Shown: positions 1 to 5,734 of the stretch, one piece after another | Position numbering within the stretch: the first letter of the stretch is position 1 | Layout: the number at the start of each line of letters is the position of its first letter | Source of the DNA: Planctomycetota bacterium | GTDB taxonomy: Bacteria > Planctomycetota > Planctomycetia > Planctomycetales > Planctomycetaceae | Length of the DNA: 31,169 bases | Assembly (NCBI GenBank): GCA_023417655.1 | Contig: JAEZFD010000050.1 | Span: 1 to 31,169 of the forward strand | Direction of reading: 5' to 3' | Program-made: the position numbers and the translations under genes | The notes under the pieces: generated by a model | What the model was told of the DNA's origin: nothing | The model's database searches: none | Seen by the model: the letters and a program-made list of their open reading frames with translations, nothing else

Positions 1-272
1 ACGGTGGGCCATGTAGTGGCCCACCGTGCCTACGACAGTAACGACATCCGGGAGCAACTGCGGCAGTTGAAAGCCAAAGTCTGCATCCGTCCCAATCCGA
101 CCCAGAAACGCAAGAAGCGTGATGACAAACAGCGTTACAAACACCGAAATGTCATCCAACGCTTCCACTGCCGGATCAAACGGTGTCGCAGGGTCGCCAC
201 CCGTTATGGAATGAAGCCTGCAATTTTGCAGGCTTCATCTGGCTCGCCGCACTCATGACCAGCGAATCTTGA
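1..272 (+). pseudogene. IS5-family transposase 3' remnant (frameshifted, catalytically dead)
   Basis: The reading frame enters from the left edge and matches the C-terminal DDE region of IS5-family transposases (AYDS..IREQLRQ, then NPT.K...RYK.RN, then RF.CRIKR.RRVATRY). Around base 220 the frame breaks. The expected ending resumes one frame over as NFAGFIWLAALMTSES and stops at 270-272. Two positions that should be catalytic look replaced: the usual ADRAYD reads AHRAYD, so Asp becomes His, and the usual IERF reads IQRF, so Glu becomes Gln. The mutated stretch also forms a perfect 11-bp inverted repeat (1-11/17-27). What is seen is a partial, frameshifted, active-site-mutated gene. I infer an old insertion, no longer mobile, marking the left side of the accessory region. 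Confidence 0.8.
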
Positions 273-481
273 ATGCCCGTACTATTTCCAGACAAATATC
301 CCCGATCAATTCGGCAATCATGCAGTGACAGGACATGATGGGACACTTCGAATCCCAAAACGAATGAATTCGGGAGGTCTCCGTAATGTCGCACGTTGGA
401 CGACGTGCCCCGCAATTTTGAGGATGCCCATCCGATGGCGCGGAGTTCCGCGCAGCCTCCGTGGTGACGAAAGCCAAGCAC

Positions 482-519
482 CTAAATTTCCGCCCAAATC
501 GCGTCACAATATATGATGC
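482..519 (+). promoter_or_regulatory. Promoter-like repeat P1 (CTAAATTTC...ATATATGATG)
   Basis: This 38-bp block matches the block at 667-704 at 32 of 38 positions, counted by eye. Its left half (CTAAATTTC) is shared with two blocks on the opposite strand near 19.5 and 20.3 kb. An AT-rich element (ATATATGAT) could serve as a -10 box. Whether it starts transcription is inferred. Confidence 0.45.
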
Positions 520-666
520 AGAAGAATGAAGAGAAAAAGAAGAATGAAGAAGTGAAATGGAACGTCGCGCCCAACTGGCGAGTTGATGTTTTGCGTGACT
601 CAGTGAAATGAGTCGCCTGCGGTCATCGTTGACGGTGTTCACAGCCTCGACATCGGGGCCGCATCC

Positions 667-704
667 CTAAATTTCGCTCGAAATCGTGTCACAATACATG
701 ATGC
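667..704 (+). promoter_or_regulatory. Promoter-like repeat P2 upstream of cassette A
   Basis: This is the second copy of the repeat, closer to the operon and followed at 735 by the leader hairpin. CTAAATTTCGCTC is the conserved left half and TACATGAT a possible -10 element. The order promoter, hairpin, Shine-Dalgarno, gene is the same as around 19.4-19.5 kb on the minus strand. Confidence 0.5.
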
Positions 705-734
705 GAACGACGTAGCATCCCCACAACCTGACAG

Positions 735-787
735 CGAAGACACCCCGGCGGGGAGGACAACATGTCCTCTCCGCCGGGGTGTCTTCG
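735..787 (+). terminator. Leader hairpin before cassette A
   Basis: A 25-bp inverted repeat (735-759 against 763-787) with one wobble position and a 3-nt loop contains GACACCCCGGCGG. It is followed by T-rich DNA and then the ribosome-binding site of the 843 gene. It is the strongest hairpin in the window and could act as a terminator/attenuator or as an mRNA-stabilising leader. Confidence 0.65.
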
Positions 788-842
788 TTGGTGGGCCTCG
801 GTGCTTCTGTTTCCCTTTTCTCATCTCGAAAGGACCTTCTGG

Positions 843-1133
843 ATGCCAACCTCTCGTCCGACCGGACCGCCGCGTTTCCCGCTGGGGCAGGTGGTGATCA
901 CCCCGGCGGCACTGGAAGCCGTGTCGCTGGAGGACGTCTCGCACTCTCTCGCCCGGCATCACGCCGGCGACTGGGGGGACTGCGACCTCGATGATGCCGC
1001 TGCCAATGACTGGGCACTGACCAACGACGCCCGACTGCTGTCGGTCTACCACACGGCGACGAACGTCCGCTTCTGGATCATCACCGAAGCGGACCGGTCC
1101 GTGACCACCGTGCTGCTGCCTGACGATTACTGA
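843..1133 (+). CDS. Small conserved mobile-element protein (ITEADRS...LLP family), cassette A
   Basis: This 96-aa protein has the pattern GQVVITP near the N-terminus, then HHAGDWGDCDLDDAAAND, ARLLSVYHT and ITEADRSVTTVLLPDDY at the C-terminus. I recognise this as a small family frequent on plasmids, phages and integrative elements; its function is unknown to me. A clear paralogue lies at 10340-10621 in cassette B, with the last 50 residues nearly identical. The start is set by CGAAAGGACC about 10 nt upstream and by the length of the paralogue. It is the first gene of the cassette A operon and sits behind the 735-787 hairpin. It is soluble with no signal peptide. Coding status is well supported by the duplicate. 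Confidence 0.85.
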   Translation: MPTSRPTGPPRFPLGQVVITPAALEAVSLEDVSHSLARHHAGDWGDCDLDDAAANDWALTNDARLLSVYHTATNVRFWIITEADRSVTTVLLPDDY

Positions 1134-1161
1134 GTTTTTCTGCTTTCTGCTGCGTTACCTG

Positions 1162-1185
1162 ACTCCCCGACCTGGGGAGTTTTTT
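1162..1185 (+). terminator. Intergenic hairpin plus T6 before the 1223 gene
   Basis: ACTCCCC (1162-1168) pairs with GGGGAGT (1174-1180) and a T-tract follows directly. It resembles an intrinsic terminator, yet the Shine-Dalgarno of the next gene (GGAAAGGAACC) lies only about 20 nt beyond the T-tract, so it sits inside an apparent operon. Confidence 0.65.
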
Positions 1186-1222
1186 GTTGCGCTCACTTCA
1201 CTTTCGGAAAGGAACCTTTTCC

Positions 1223-1420
1223 ATGCGTCAACGTGATCTGAATCGGGCCATCGCCCGCTCCACCGGCGAGAGCATCACCACCATCTCCCGATTGGGGTTT
1301 GTTCCGCTGGTGCCGGAACCGGTCGACCGGGAACCCCGGTTCCTGGACTGGGATGAGTTCGAAATGCTCCGCAATGGTGCGGCCCATTCATACCGTCGTT
1401 CCCGATCGGCACGTCCCTAA
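1223..1420 (+). CDS. Small conserved protein (DLNxA..TGES family), cassette A
   Basis: This 65-aa protein begins MRQRDLNRAIARSTGES and continues TTISRLGFVPL, then an acidic LDWDEFE patch and a basic tail. The paralogue at 10664-10900 shares DLN.A.A.ATGES, GF, a DWD patch and an Arg-rich end. The N-terminal pattern could be a short helix-turn-helix-like DNA-binding segment (inference only). The start is chosen at the ATG behind GGAAAGGAACC and by agreement with the paralogue. It lies in the cassette A operon between two other small genes. Its function is unknown to me, but duplication in both cassettes argues that it belongs to the system. Confidence 0.8.
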   Translation: MRQRDLNRAIARSTGESITTISRLGFVPLVPEPVDREPRFLDWDEFEMLRNGAAHSYRRSRSARP

Positions 1421-1482
1421 TGCATTTCACTTTTCACCTGCTCCGTTCCGCCACGCGGCGGACAGCGTTTGTTCTTTCGAGT

Positions 1483-1520
1483 CCCGCGCTGCGCGGGCAC
1501 CCGGTAGAGCAAACTGCTCT
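1483..1520 (+). repeat. Two small hairpins before the 1533 gene
   Basis: CCCGCG/CGCGGG (1483-1488/1492-1497) and AGAGCA/TGCTCT (1506-1511/1515-1520) stand just ahead of the Shine-Dalgarno AGGAAGGA of the small membrane protein gene. The position matches the other intergenic hairpins of the cassette, although there is no T-tract here. Confidence 0.5.
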
Positions 1521-1532
1521 CAGGAAGGACAC

Positions 1533-1697
1533 ATGTCCGCTCGACAGAAACTGAATGTCGCCACCGTGAACGGCTGCCTGCTGGTGGCCGGCACAGTGGC
1601 CTACCTCGCCGGATCCTGGCTGGTGTTCGCCGGACTGCTGCTGCTCCTGCTGCTGAGTGCCATCGGCACCGGTGGCATCCGCTTCCGCCGCCGCTAG
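1533..1697 (+). CDS. Small two-segment membrane protein, cassette A
   Basis: This 54-aa protein begins MSARQKLNVATVNG, followed by two hydrophobic stretches (about residues 15-26 and 28-44, the second very rich in Leu) and a basic end RFRRR. The paralogue at 9810-10004 has the same MGARQRLN start, two hydrophobic segments and an Arg-rich end. It is probably an inner-membrane hairpin with cytoplasmic termini (inference from charge). The start is set by CAGGAAGGACAC directly upstream. Its role is unknown; it may anchor other products of the cassette at the membrane. In cassette B the order of this gene and the Ubl gene is reversed. Confidence 0.75.
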   Translation: MSARQKLNVATVNGCLLVAGTVAYLAGSWLVFAGLLLLLLLSAIGTGGIRFRRR

Positions 1698-1787
1698 GAG
1701 CCGCTGGCTCCACCGAGTGCCCGCGCAGCACGTGTCTCGATTGATGAGAGACCGAATTCCGCGTGGCAGAACACCCATCTCACCTCC

Positions 1788-1819
1788 GGGGATCAGGAAC
1801 CGTCTCCTGATCCCCTTTT
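1788..1819 (+). terminator. Intergenic hairpin plus T4 before the Ubl gene
   Basis: This is a perfect 11-bp stem, GGGGATCAGGA (1788-1798) with TCCTGATCCCC (1805-1815), followed by TTTT and then the ribosome-binding site (CGAAAGA) and ATG at 1845. Confidence 0.7.
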
Positions 1820-1844
1820 CTGACTCATCTACGAAAGACTCCCC

Positions 1845-2087
1845 ATGAAGATTCTGTTTCTCAACAACGATGGCGGCGGTTTCGCCGACCATATCGACAT
1901 CGCTCCCGAGACCACCCTCAACCAGCTGTTCTCCGACCGTCTCCCCCATGCCTCGCCCGGCGACTACCTCATCCGCGTCAACCGCCAGCCGGCCCCGGCC
2001 GACTACGTCCTCCAGCCCGGCGACCGCGTCTCCCTCACCCCCACCAAAATCGAAGGGGCTGTTCAGCCCTCGGTTCAGGGCGCGTGA
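1845..2087 (+). CDS. MoaD/ThiS-like ubiquitin-like (beta-grasp) protein, cassette A
   Basis: This 80-aa protein has the MoaD/ThiS/ubiquitin beta-grasp pattern: two opening strands (KILFLNND, then DHIDI), a helix (TTLNQLFSDRL), and the closing strands YLIRVNRQP...YVLQPGDRVSLTPTKIEG. In MoaD/ThiS families LxxGDxVxxxP precedes the C-terminal glycines that an E1-like enzyme adenylates. Here the shared motif is KIEGA, followed by a 9-residue tail (VQPSVQGA with its first residues), so there is no terminal diglycine. The paralogue at 9929-10273 is the same up to KIEGA and differs after it. I infer a ubiquitin-like modifier, adenylated by the E1 at 3874 and possibly trimmed by the JAB peptidase at 3134. 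The start follows CGAAAGACTCCCC. Confidence 0.85.
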   Translation: MKILFLNNDGGGFADHIDIAPETTLNQLFSDRLPHASPGDYLIRVNRQPAPADYVLQPGDRVSLTPTKIEGAVQPSVQGA

Positions 2088-2143
2088 GGACGTGGGCCGG
2101 GCCACCCTCACGGGAGGCCCTTGCGAATTGATTCATCGAATGT

Positions 2144-2175
2144 GACAGCCGGTCGGTGACCGGCTGTCCGCTTTT
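2144..2175 (+). terminator. Intergenic hairpin plus T4 before the E2-RING gene
   Basis: This is a perfect 11-bp stem with a 3-nt loop, GACAGCCGGTC (2144-2154) with GACCGGCTGTC (2158-2168). TTTT follows, then CCGAAAGGACAAC as the Shine-Dalgarno of the gene at 2194. Confidence 0.7.
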
Positions 2176-2193
2176 CCGAAAGGACAACATGTC

Positions 2194-3264
2194 ATGTCCA
2201 AAACCGAGCGCACTCGCCTCAGAGCGGCGGGCGTCTTCCACCACCATTACGAGCTCCGTTCCCGGGAACCGACGGCTCCCGATCTGCCGACCGAGCACTG
2301 GCAGCGTCTGCAGGATCTCCGGCGACAATGGCAGCTTTGTGAAAAGCATCACCTCCCCGCCACTGCCGCCGTGCTGCAGGAACGCTCTCGGGAACTTCTC
2401 GAACAACTGGGTTCACGCTGTCGCTATCTGGTGGCGACTCAGTGGAGAGAACGTCCTCTCCCGTCCCTGCGGCTGATTCATGACGAACTGCAGGCCCTCG
2501 AACTGGAGTTTCCGGAGGTTCGCTATGACCTCGGGGAGAAGACGATCAGCGTGATCACCGAACCGGTGATCCTCGAGGGGATCGAACTGGGCCCCTTTGA
2601 AATTCGGCTCGAGGCCACCCAGCTGGATCAGACTCCGCCCTACGAAGTGATTGCCCTCCAGCCACATCCGGCGGGGGACTCACCGGACACGACGCATCCC
2701 CATGTCCATGACCGCACCCTCTGTGAGGGCGAGGCGAAGGAGGCCATTCGGCTCGCCTTCGCCCAAGGGCGACTGTGCGACGCCTGTCTGCTGATCAGCC
2801 GAGTCTTGCACACCTATAACCCCTCCAGTGCCTACTCGAAGCTCGTGGACTGGGAGGGGGTGACCTGTTCTGACTGCGGGGGGACCGTGAGCACGGAAGA
2901 ACTCTGCTCCTGCGACGACTGTTCCGTCGAGCGCTGCGACGGTTGCCTCACCAGCTGTCGGGAGTGCGGCAACTCCCTCTGTTCCAGCTGTGAACATCTC
3001 TGCGACGACTGTCAGGAGCCCCACTGCGCCAGCTGCCTGGCGTCCTGTGCCGACTGCGCCCGGGACATTTGCCCTTCCTGTCGGACGGACTTGCTCTGTG
3101 CCGACTGCCATGACCTGCAACAGGATTTCGAAGATGACGAAACAGACCCACCGCACGAAACAACTCCTCCGCCGCCAGCTGCGTCGGCCACGGGAGAAAC
3201 GGCTGACCCGGCCCACACTGAGCTTCACTCCCACCGCCTGGGCGAAGCTCCGTTACCTGCGTGA
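2194..3264 (+). CDS. E2-like (UBC-fold) protein fused to a cysteine-rich RING-like tail, cassette A
   Basis: This is a 356-aa protein. Residues 1-90 are helical and basic. Residues 95-222 resemble a ubiquitin-conjugating domain: a beta meander (FPEVRYDL, ISVITEPVILEG, PFEIRLE, YEVIALQPHP), then HPH at 168-170 and Cys177 in LCEGE. Classical E2s have HPN about seven residues before the catalytic Cys. YNPSSAY..L.DW then follows. Residues 225-305 contain many CxxC pairs spaced like a treble-clef/RING or B-box zinc domain. The end is acidic and Pro/Thr-rich. I infer an E2 joined to an E3-like zinc module. The last 131 nt overlap the start of the JAB gene in another frame. The paralogue at 8642-9733 keeps every feature. 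Exact family unknown; it resembles the E2s of PRTRC and other bacterial Ubl operons. Confidence 0.8.
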   Translation: MSKTERTRLRAAGVFHHHYELRSREPTAPDLPTEHWQRLQDLRRQWQLCEKHHLPATAAVLQERSRELLEQLGSRCRYLVATQWRERPLPSLRLIHDELQALELEFPEVRYDLGEKTISVITEPVILEGIELGPFEIRLEATQLDQTPPYEVIALQPHPAGDSPDTTHPHVHDRTLCEGEAKEAIRLAFAQGRLCDACLLISRVLHTYNPSSAYSKLVDWEGVTCSDCGGTVSTEELCSCDDCSVERCDGCLTSCRECGNSLCSSCEHLCDDCQEPHCASCLASCADCARDICPSCRTDLLCADCHDLQQDFEDDETDPPHETTPPPPAASATGETADPAHTELHSHRLGEAPLPA

Positions 3265-3787
3265 TCTCGGCTCCACGGAAGTGGGAGCCTTTGGCATTGC
3301 TGCTGCCGACCATCTGCTCTGTGTGCAGGACCTGCAACTCGTGCCGCAGACCTGCACAACGGTGACCGTCAAGTTCGATGACACCGCCGTCGCCGAGTTC
3401 TTCGACGATCAGGTGGACCAGGGCCGTCGTCCCGAGCAGTTCGGGCGGATCTGGATTCACACGCATCCCGGCTCTTGTCCCCGGCCGAGTGCGGTCGACC
3501 GCAGAACGTTCTCCCGCTGCTTCGGCCGCTGTGACTGGGCCGTGATGTTCATCCTCGCCCGGGACGACAGCACCTCCGCTGAACTTCATTGGCGGCAGGG
3601 ACCCGCCCGACTGCCGCTGCAGGTCGAGATCGACTACTCCCAACCATTCCCAGCGGCCGACTTCGCAGCCTGGGAACAGGAGTACCGGGAGTGCGTGCAG
3701 GAAGAGGAGGAAATGTTCCTCGACCCACGCACCCCTCCCTTCGCAGAGTTCTTCACCGAAGATCTCTTCGAAGCGGCTGCGATTTAA
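3134..3787 (+). CDS. JAMM/JAB-domain metallopeptidase, cassette A
   Basis: This is a 217-aa protein. Residues 1-28 are strongly basic and the JAB/MPN domain covers about 30-150. The full JAMM motif is present: Glu49 (TEVGAFG), then H109-T-H111, seven residues, Ser119, two residues, Asp122 (IHTHPGSCPRPSAVD). JAMM enzymes use zinc to cleave isopeptide or C-terminal peptide bonds of ubiquitin-like proteins. The likely role here is to mature or remove the Ubl encoded at 1845. The start is placed at ATGACGAAACAGAC, a sequence identical at the start of the second copy (8775). It lies 131 nt inside the E2 gene, so the two genes are translated from overlapping frames. No hairpin separates them, unlike the other genes of the cassette. 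Confidence 0.88.
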   Translation: MTKQTHRTKQLLRRQLRRPREKRLTRPTLSFTPTAWAKLRYLRDLGSTEVGAFGIAAADHLLCVQDLQLVPQTCTTVTVKFDDTAVAEFFDDQVDQGRRPEQFGRIWIHTHPGSCPRPSAVDRRTFSRCFGRCDWAVMFILARDDSTSAELHWRQGPARLPLQVEIDYSQPFPAADFAAWEQEYRECVQEEEEMFLDPRTPPFAEFFTEDLFEAAAI

Positions 3788-3810
3788 TTCGTTTCCATCA
3801 CTCACACACG

Positions 3811-3852
3811 ACCGCCTCATCCGGGAGAGTTCGCTCTCCGGGATGAGGCGGT
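3811..3852 (+). terminator. Intergenic hairpin with UUCG loop before the E1 gene
   Basis: A 19-bp inverted repeat (3811-3829 with 3834-3852, one mismatch) around a TTCG tetraloop is followed by a short T-run and then AGAAAGGCC, the Shine-Dalgarno of the gene at 3874. Confidence 0.7.
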
Positions 3853-3873
3853 TTGCATGGAGAAAGGCCTCTC

Positions 3874-4521
3874 ATGACAGATCGTTTCCTGCGACAGCAG
3901 GAGCTCGTCCCCCTGGAGCGACTTCAGTCGCTGTCTGTGACCGTGATTGGAGTCGGGGCCATCGGGCGGCAGGTCGCCCTGCAACTGGCAGCCCTCGGCG
4001 CCCGTCACATTCAACTCATTGATCCCGATCGAGTCGAACCGACCAACATCACCACGCAGGGGTATTTCCACGAGGACCTCGGTTCTCTCAAGGTCGACGC
4101 CACGGCGGGACTGCTCTGGCGGATCGATCCGCAGCTGCACGTCGAAACCATCGCCGACCGCTACCGCTCCCGGCACGAGACCGGGTCGGTCGTGTTCTGC
4201 TGCGTCGATTCCATCACCGCCCGGGCGGCGATCTGGCGGAGTGTCCAGAGTCAGGTCGCCTTCTGGTGCGATGGCCGCATGCGGGGCGAGGTCCTGCGGG
4301 TCCTCACCGCCACCGACGAGACCTCCCGGACACACTATGCCACCACCCTGTTCCCGCAATCCCAGGCCCAGACCGGCAGCTGCACGTCCCGGAGCACCAT
4401 TTACGGCGCCAGCCTCGCCGCCGCCCTGATGCTCCACCAGTTCACCCGCTGGCTCCGCGATCTCCCCACCGACCCCGACCTCTCCCTCAACCTGCTGGCC
4501 AGTGAACTGGTGGTGGGATGA
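3874..4521 (+). CDS. ThiF/MoeB/E1-like adenylating enzyme, cassette A
   Basis: This 215-aa protein is a minimal E1-like Rossmann domain. It has VTVIGVGAIGRQVALQLAALG (GxGxxG at 26-31), acidic ribose-binding residues Asp50/Asp52 (LIDPDRVE), Lys73, and CVDS at 110-113 preceding the MgATP site. The usual NLxRQ motif reads NITTQ, so the Arg is replaced by Thr, and the second copy has the same change. The ThiF zinc-binding CxxC pairs are absent. Cys170 (GSCTSRSTIY) is conserved in both copies and is a candidate thioester cysteine. Family role: adenylate the C-terminus of a ubiquitin-like protein; here that would be the product of 1845. The start is set by AGAAAGGCCTCTC. It is the last gene of the cassette. 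Confidence 0.88.
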   Translation: MTDRFLRQQELVPLERLQSLSVTVIGVGAIGRQVALQLAALGARHIQLIDPDRVEPTNITTQGYFHEDLGSLKVDATAGLLWRIDPQLHVETIADRYRSRHETGSVVFCCVDSITARAAIWRSVQSQVAFWCDGRMRGEVLRVLTATDETSRTHYATTLFPQSQAQTGSCTSRSTIYGASLAAALMLHQFTRWLRDLPTDPDLSLNLLASELVVG

Positions 4522-4661
4522 ACGGAGCACATCGGGAACAGACACTGAAGTAAGCCGGAGTTCCGGCCCAAGAACATCATTCCCCGGATCGGACTCCCTC
4601 GCAGACATCACATGAGTCCCCTCCCGCCCAGCAAGACCTGTCCTGAGAAAGGATCAAAAGG

Positions 4662-4844
4662 ATGAAACAATCGCCCCCCTCCCCCCGAGTCGCCGGGGCT
4701 TCCTCCCAACAGAGTTCTATCGATCTTCAACACCAGTTCATTGAACTGCTCGCACGCACCTGCGCCTTGCGCTGGCAGCGCCTGCAGGCGTCGGTCACCG
4801 AGCGTCCGCTTGATCCCCCTTGCCCCCGAGGTATCATCCGATGA
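4662..4844 (+). CDS. Short hypothetical protein upstream of the 4841 regulator
   Basis: This is a 60-aa frame starting at ATG behind GAGAAAGGATCAAAAGG. It contains a plausible helix (LQHQFIELLARTCALRWQRLQASV) between Pro/Ser-rich ends. Its stop overlaps the start of the next gene (ATGATG at 4841), which suggests translational coupling. I do not recognise it, and it could be a leader peptide. No paralogue is visible in the window. Confidence 0.45.
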   Translation: MKQSPPSPRVAGASSQQSSIDLQHQFIELLARTCALRWQRLQASVTERPLDPPCPRGIIR

Positions 4845-5401
4845 TGAAAAAACGTCGCTCCGAGGAACCGAAAAAGACTCACCTGAAACTGAAGGATGTG
4901 GTTGAGCGTGGAAAATTGCATGCCACCACCGCCAGTTACATCCTGAGTCGCCCGGAACTGTTTCCCGGCATGCCCCCCGCCGGTTCCCGCGGCATGCAGC
5001 GGGAATTCTCGCTCCGACAGGCCACCCGTCTCACCATCGGGACTCATTTGGTGCGCGCTGGCTTTTCGATCGAAGACAGTTACTTGATCGTCCACTATGC
5101 CGAGGAAACCGTGCAGCGTAATCAGAGACGGCTGCAGGATCCTGATGGGAATGACGTGCTGTTCAGCAAGGAAAAGGGCGCATTCCCCGAGCCCTGGAAG
5201 TTGACCGTCGCCGATGAGGACCATGTTTCGGTTTACCGCCAAGGGGCGAATCCGGACATTCTGCTTCCGGATGAATATTTCAACTTCCGGACCCAAACGG
5301 ATGATGACGAGTACCGGTCGGATGACGCCATTCGCTTGCTCCTGTTGAACCTCAGTCAGATCGAGATTGCGCTGAAAAAGAACTTGCAGATCAGCACTTG
5401 A
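4841..5401 (+). CDS. Putative DNA-binding regulator of the integrase module
   Basis: This is a 186-aa protein. The basic N-terminus (MMKKRRSEEPKKTHLKLKD) is followed by VVERGKLHATTASYILSR and FSLRQATRLTIGTHLVRAGF, which resembles a MerR-like winged helix-turn-helix. The C-terminal half is acidic. The start at 4841 has GAGG 9 nt upstream and overlaps the stop of the preceding small gene; an in-frame ATG at 4820 is possible. It is followed by a perfect 18-bp palindrome and then the excisionase and integrase. I infer a regulator of excision/integration genes; the family assignment is tentative. Confidence 0.6.
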   Translation: MMKKRRSEEPKKTHLKLKDVVERGKLHATTASYILSRPELFPGMPPAGSRGMQREFSLRQATRLTIGTHLVRAGFSIEDSYLIVHYAEETVQRNQRRLQDPDGNDVLFSKEKGAFPEPWKLTVADEDHVSVYRQGANPDILLPDEYFNFRTQTDDDEYRSDDAIRLLLLNLSQIEIALKKNLQIST

Positions 5402-5424
5402 CTTTCGTTTCTCCACGCGTATTG

Positions 5425-5442
5425 TGAAAGAATATTCTTTCA
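5425..5442. promoter_or_regulatory. 18-bp perfect palindrome, candidate operator for xis-int
   Basis: TGAAAGAATATTCTTTCA is perfectly self-complementary. It lies 65 nt upstream of the excisionase start and 24 nt after the stop of the putative regulator. It is AT-rich in a GC-rich neighbourhood, fitting a dimeric repressor site over a promoter. Confidence 0.6.
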
Positions 5443-5506
5443 GTCGGGTGGTCCGATCGAAGGAATGAATGAGGATTCGAAACACTCAGAGAGGAGGACC
5501 AATGTC

Positions 5507-5734
5507 ATGAATGTGAGCCAGCTCATCCCCGGCGAAGGGAGCGATCCCGCCTGGTACAAGCCGATTGTCTCGGTCAGCGAGTTAGCGCGATTGCTGGGGG
5601 TGAGCGTGAAAACGATCTATGAGTGGGTGCAGAAAGGCCGGCTCGATGGTGCCTTTCGTAAGCGAGGAAAACGCCTCCTGATTTGGCGGGAGCGCGCGCT
5701 TGACAAAATCTTTAATGGAAAAGAATGGAACTAA
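5507..5734 (+). CDS. Excisionase-family helix-turn-helix protein
   Basis: This is a 75-aa protein. IVSVSELARLLGVSVKTIYEWVQKGRL is the typical winged HTH of Xis/MerR-like excisionases, followed by KRGKRLLIWRERALDKIF. The start at 5507 is chosen because GAGAGGAGGACC lies 9 nt upstream; the ATG at 5465 has no properly spaced site. Its end overlaps the integrase start (ATGGAACTAA), so the two are translationally coupled. Its role is to bind att-site arms and steer the recombinase towards excision, or to regulate it (known for the family). Confidence 0.85.
   Translation: MNVSQLIPGEGSDPAWYKPIVSVSELARLLGVSVKTIYEWVQKGRLDGAFRKRGKRLLIWRERALDKIFNGKEWN

Larger units (their letters stand above)
273..842. 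other. Non-coding leader region upstream of cassette A
   Basis: No convincing gene lies here; the open frames on both strands lack family resemblance and good start sites. The stretch holds two direct copies of a 38-bp promoter-like repeat (482-519 and 667-704), a GCGCGGA/TCCGCGC hairpin at 438-453, a purine-rich patch with a repeated GAAGAATGAAGA (521-551), a 6-bp inverted repeat GACTCA/TGAGTC (597-602/609-614), and a large hairpin at 735-787 just before the first gene. Confidence 0.6.

Noticed and set aside
1434..2111. 225-codon minus-strand frame across small genes of cassette A
   Set aside because: It is antisense to three small genes that have clear paralogues in cassette B; its translation has no family pattern.
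3817..4611. 264-codon minus-strand frame opposite the E1 gene
   Set aside because: It is a shadow of the E1 gene in high-GC DNA; the plus-strand protein has the conserved motifs.
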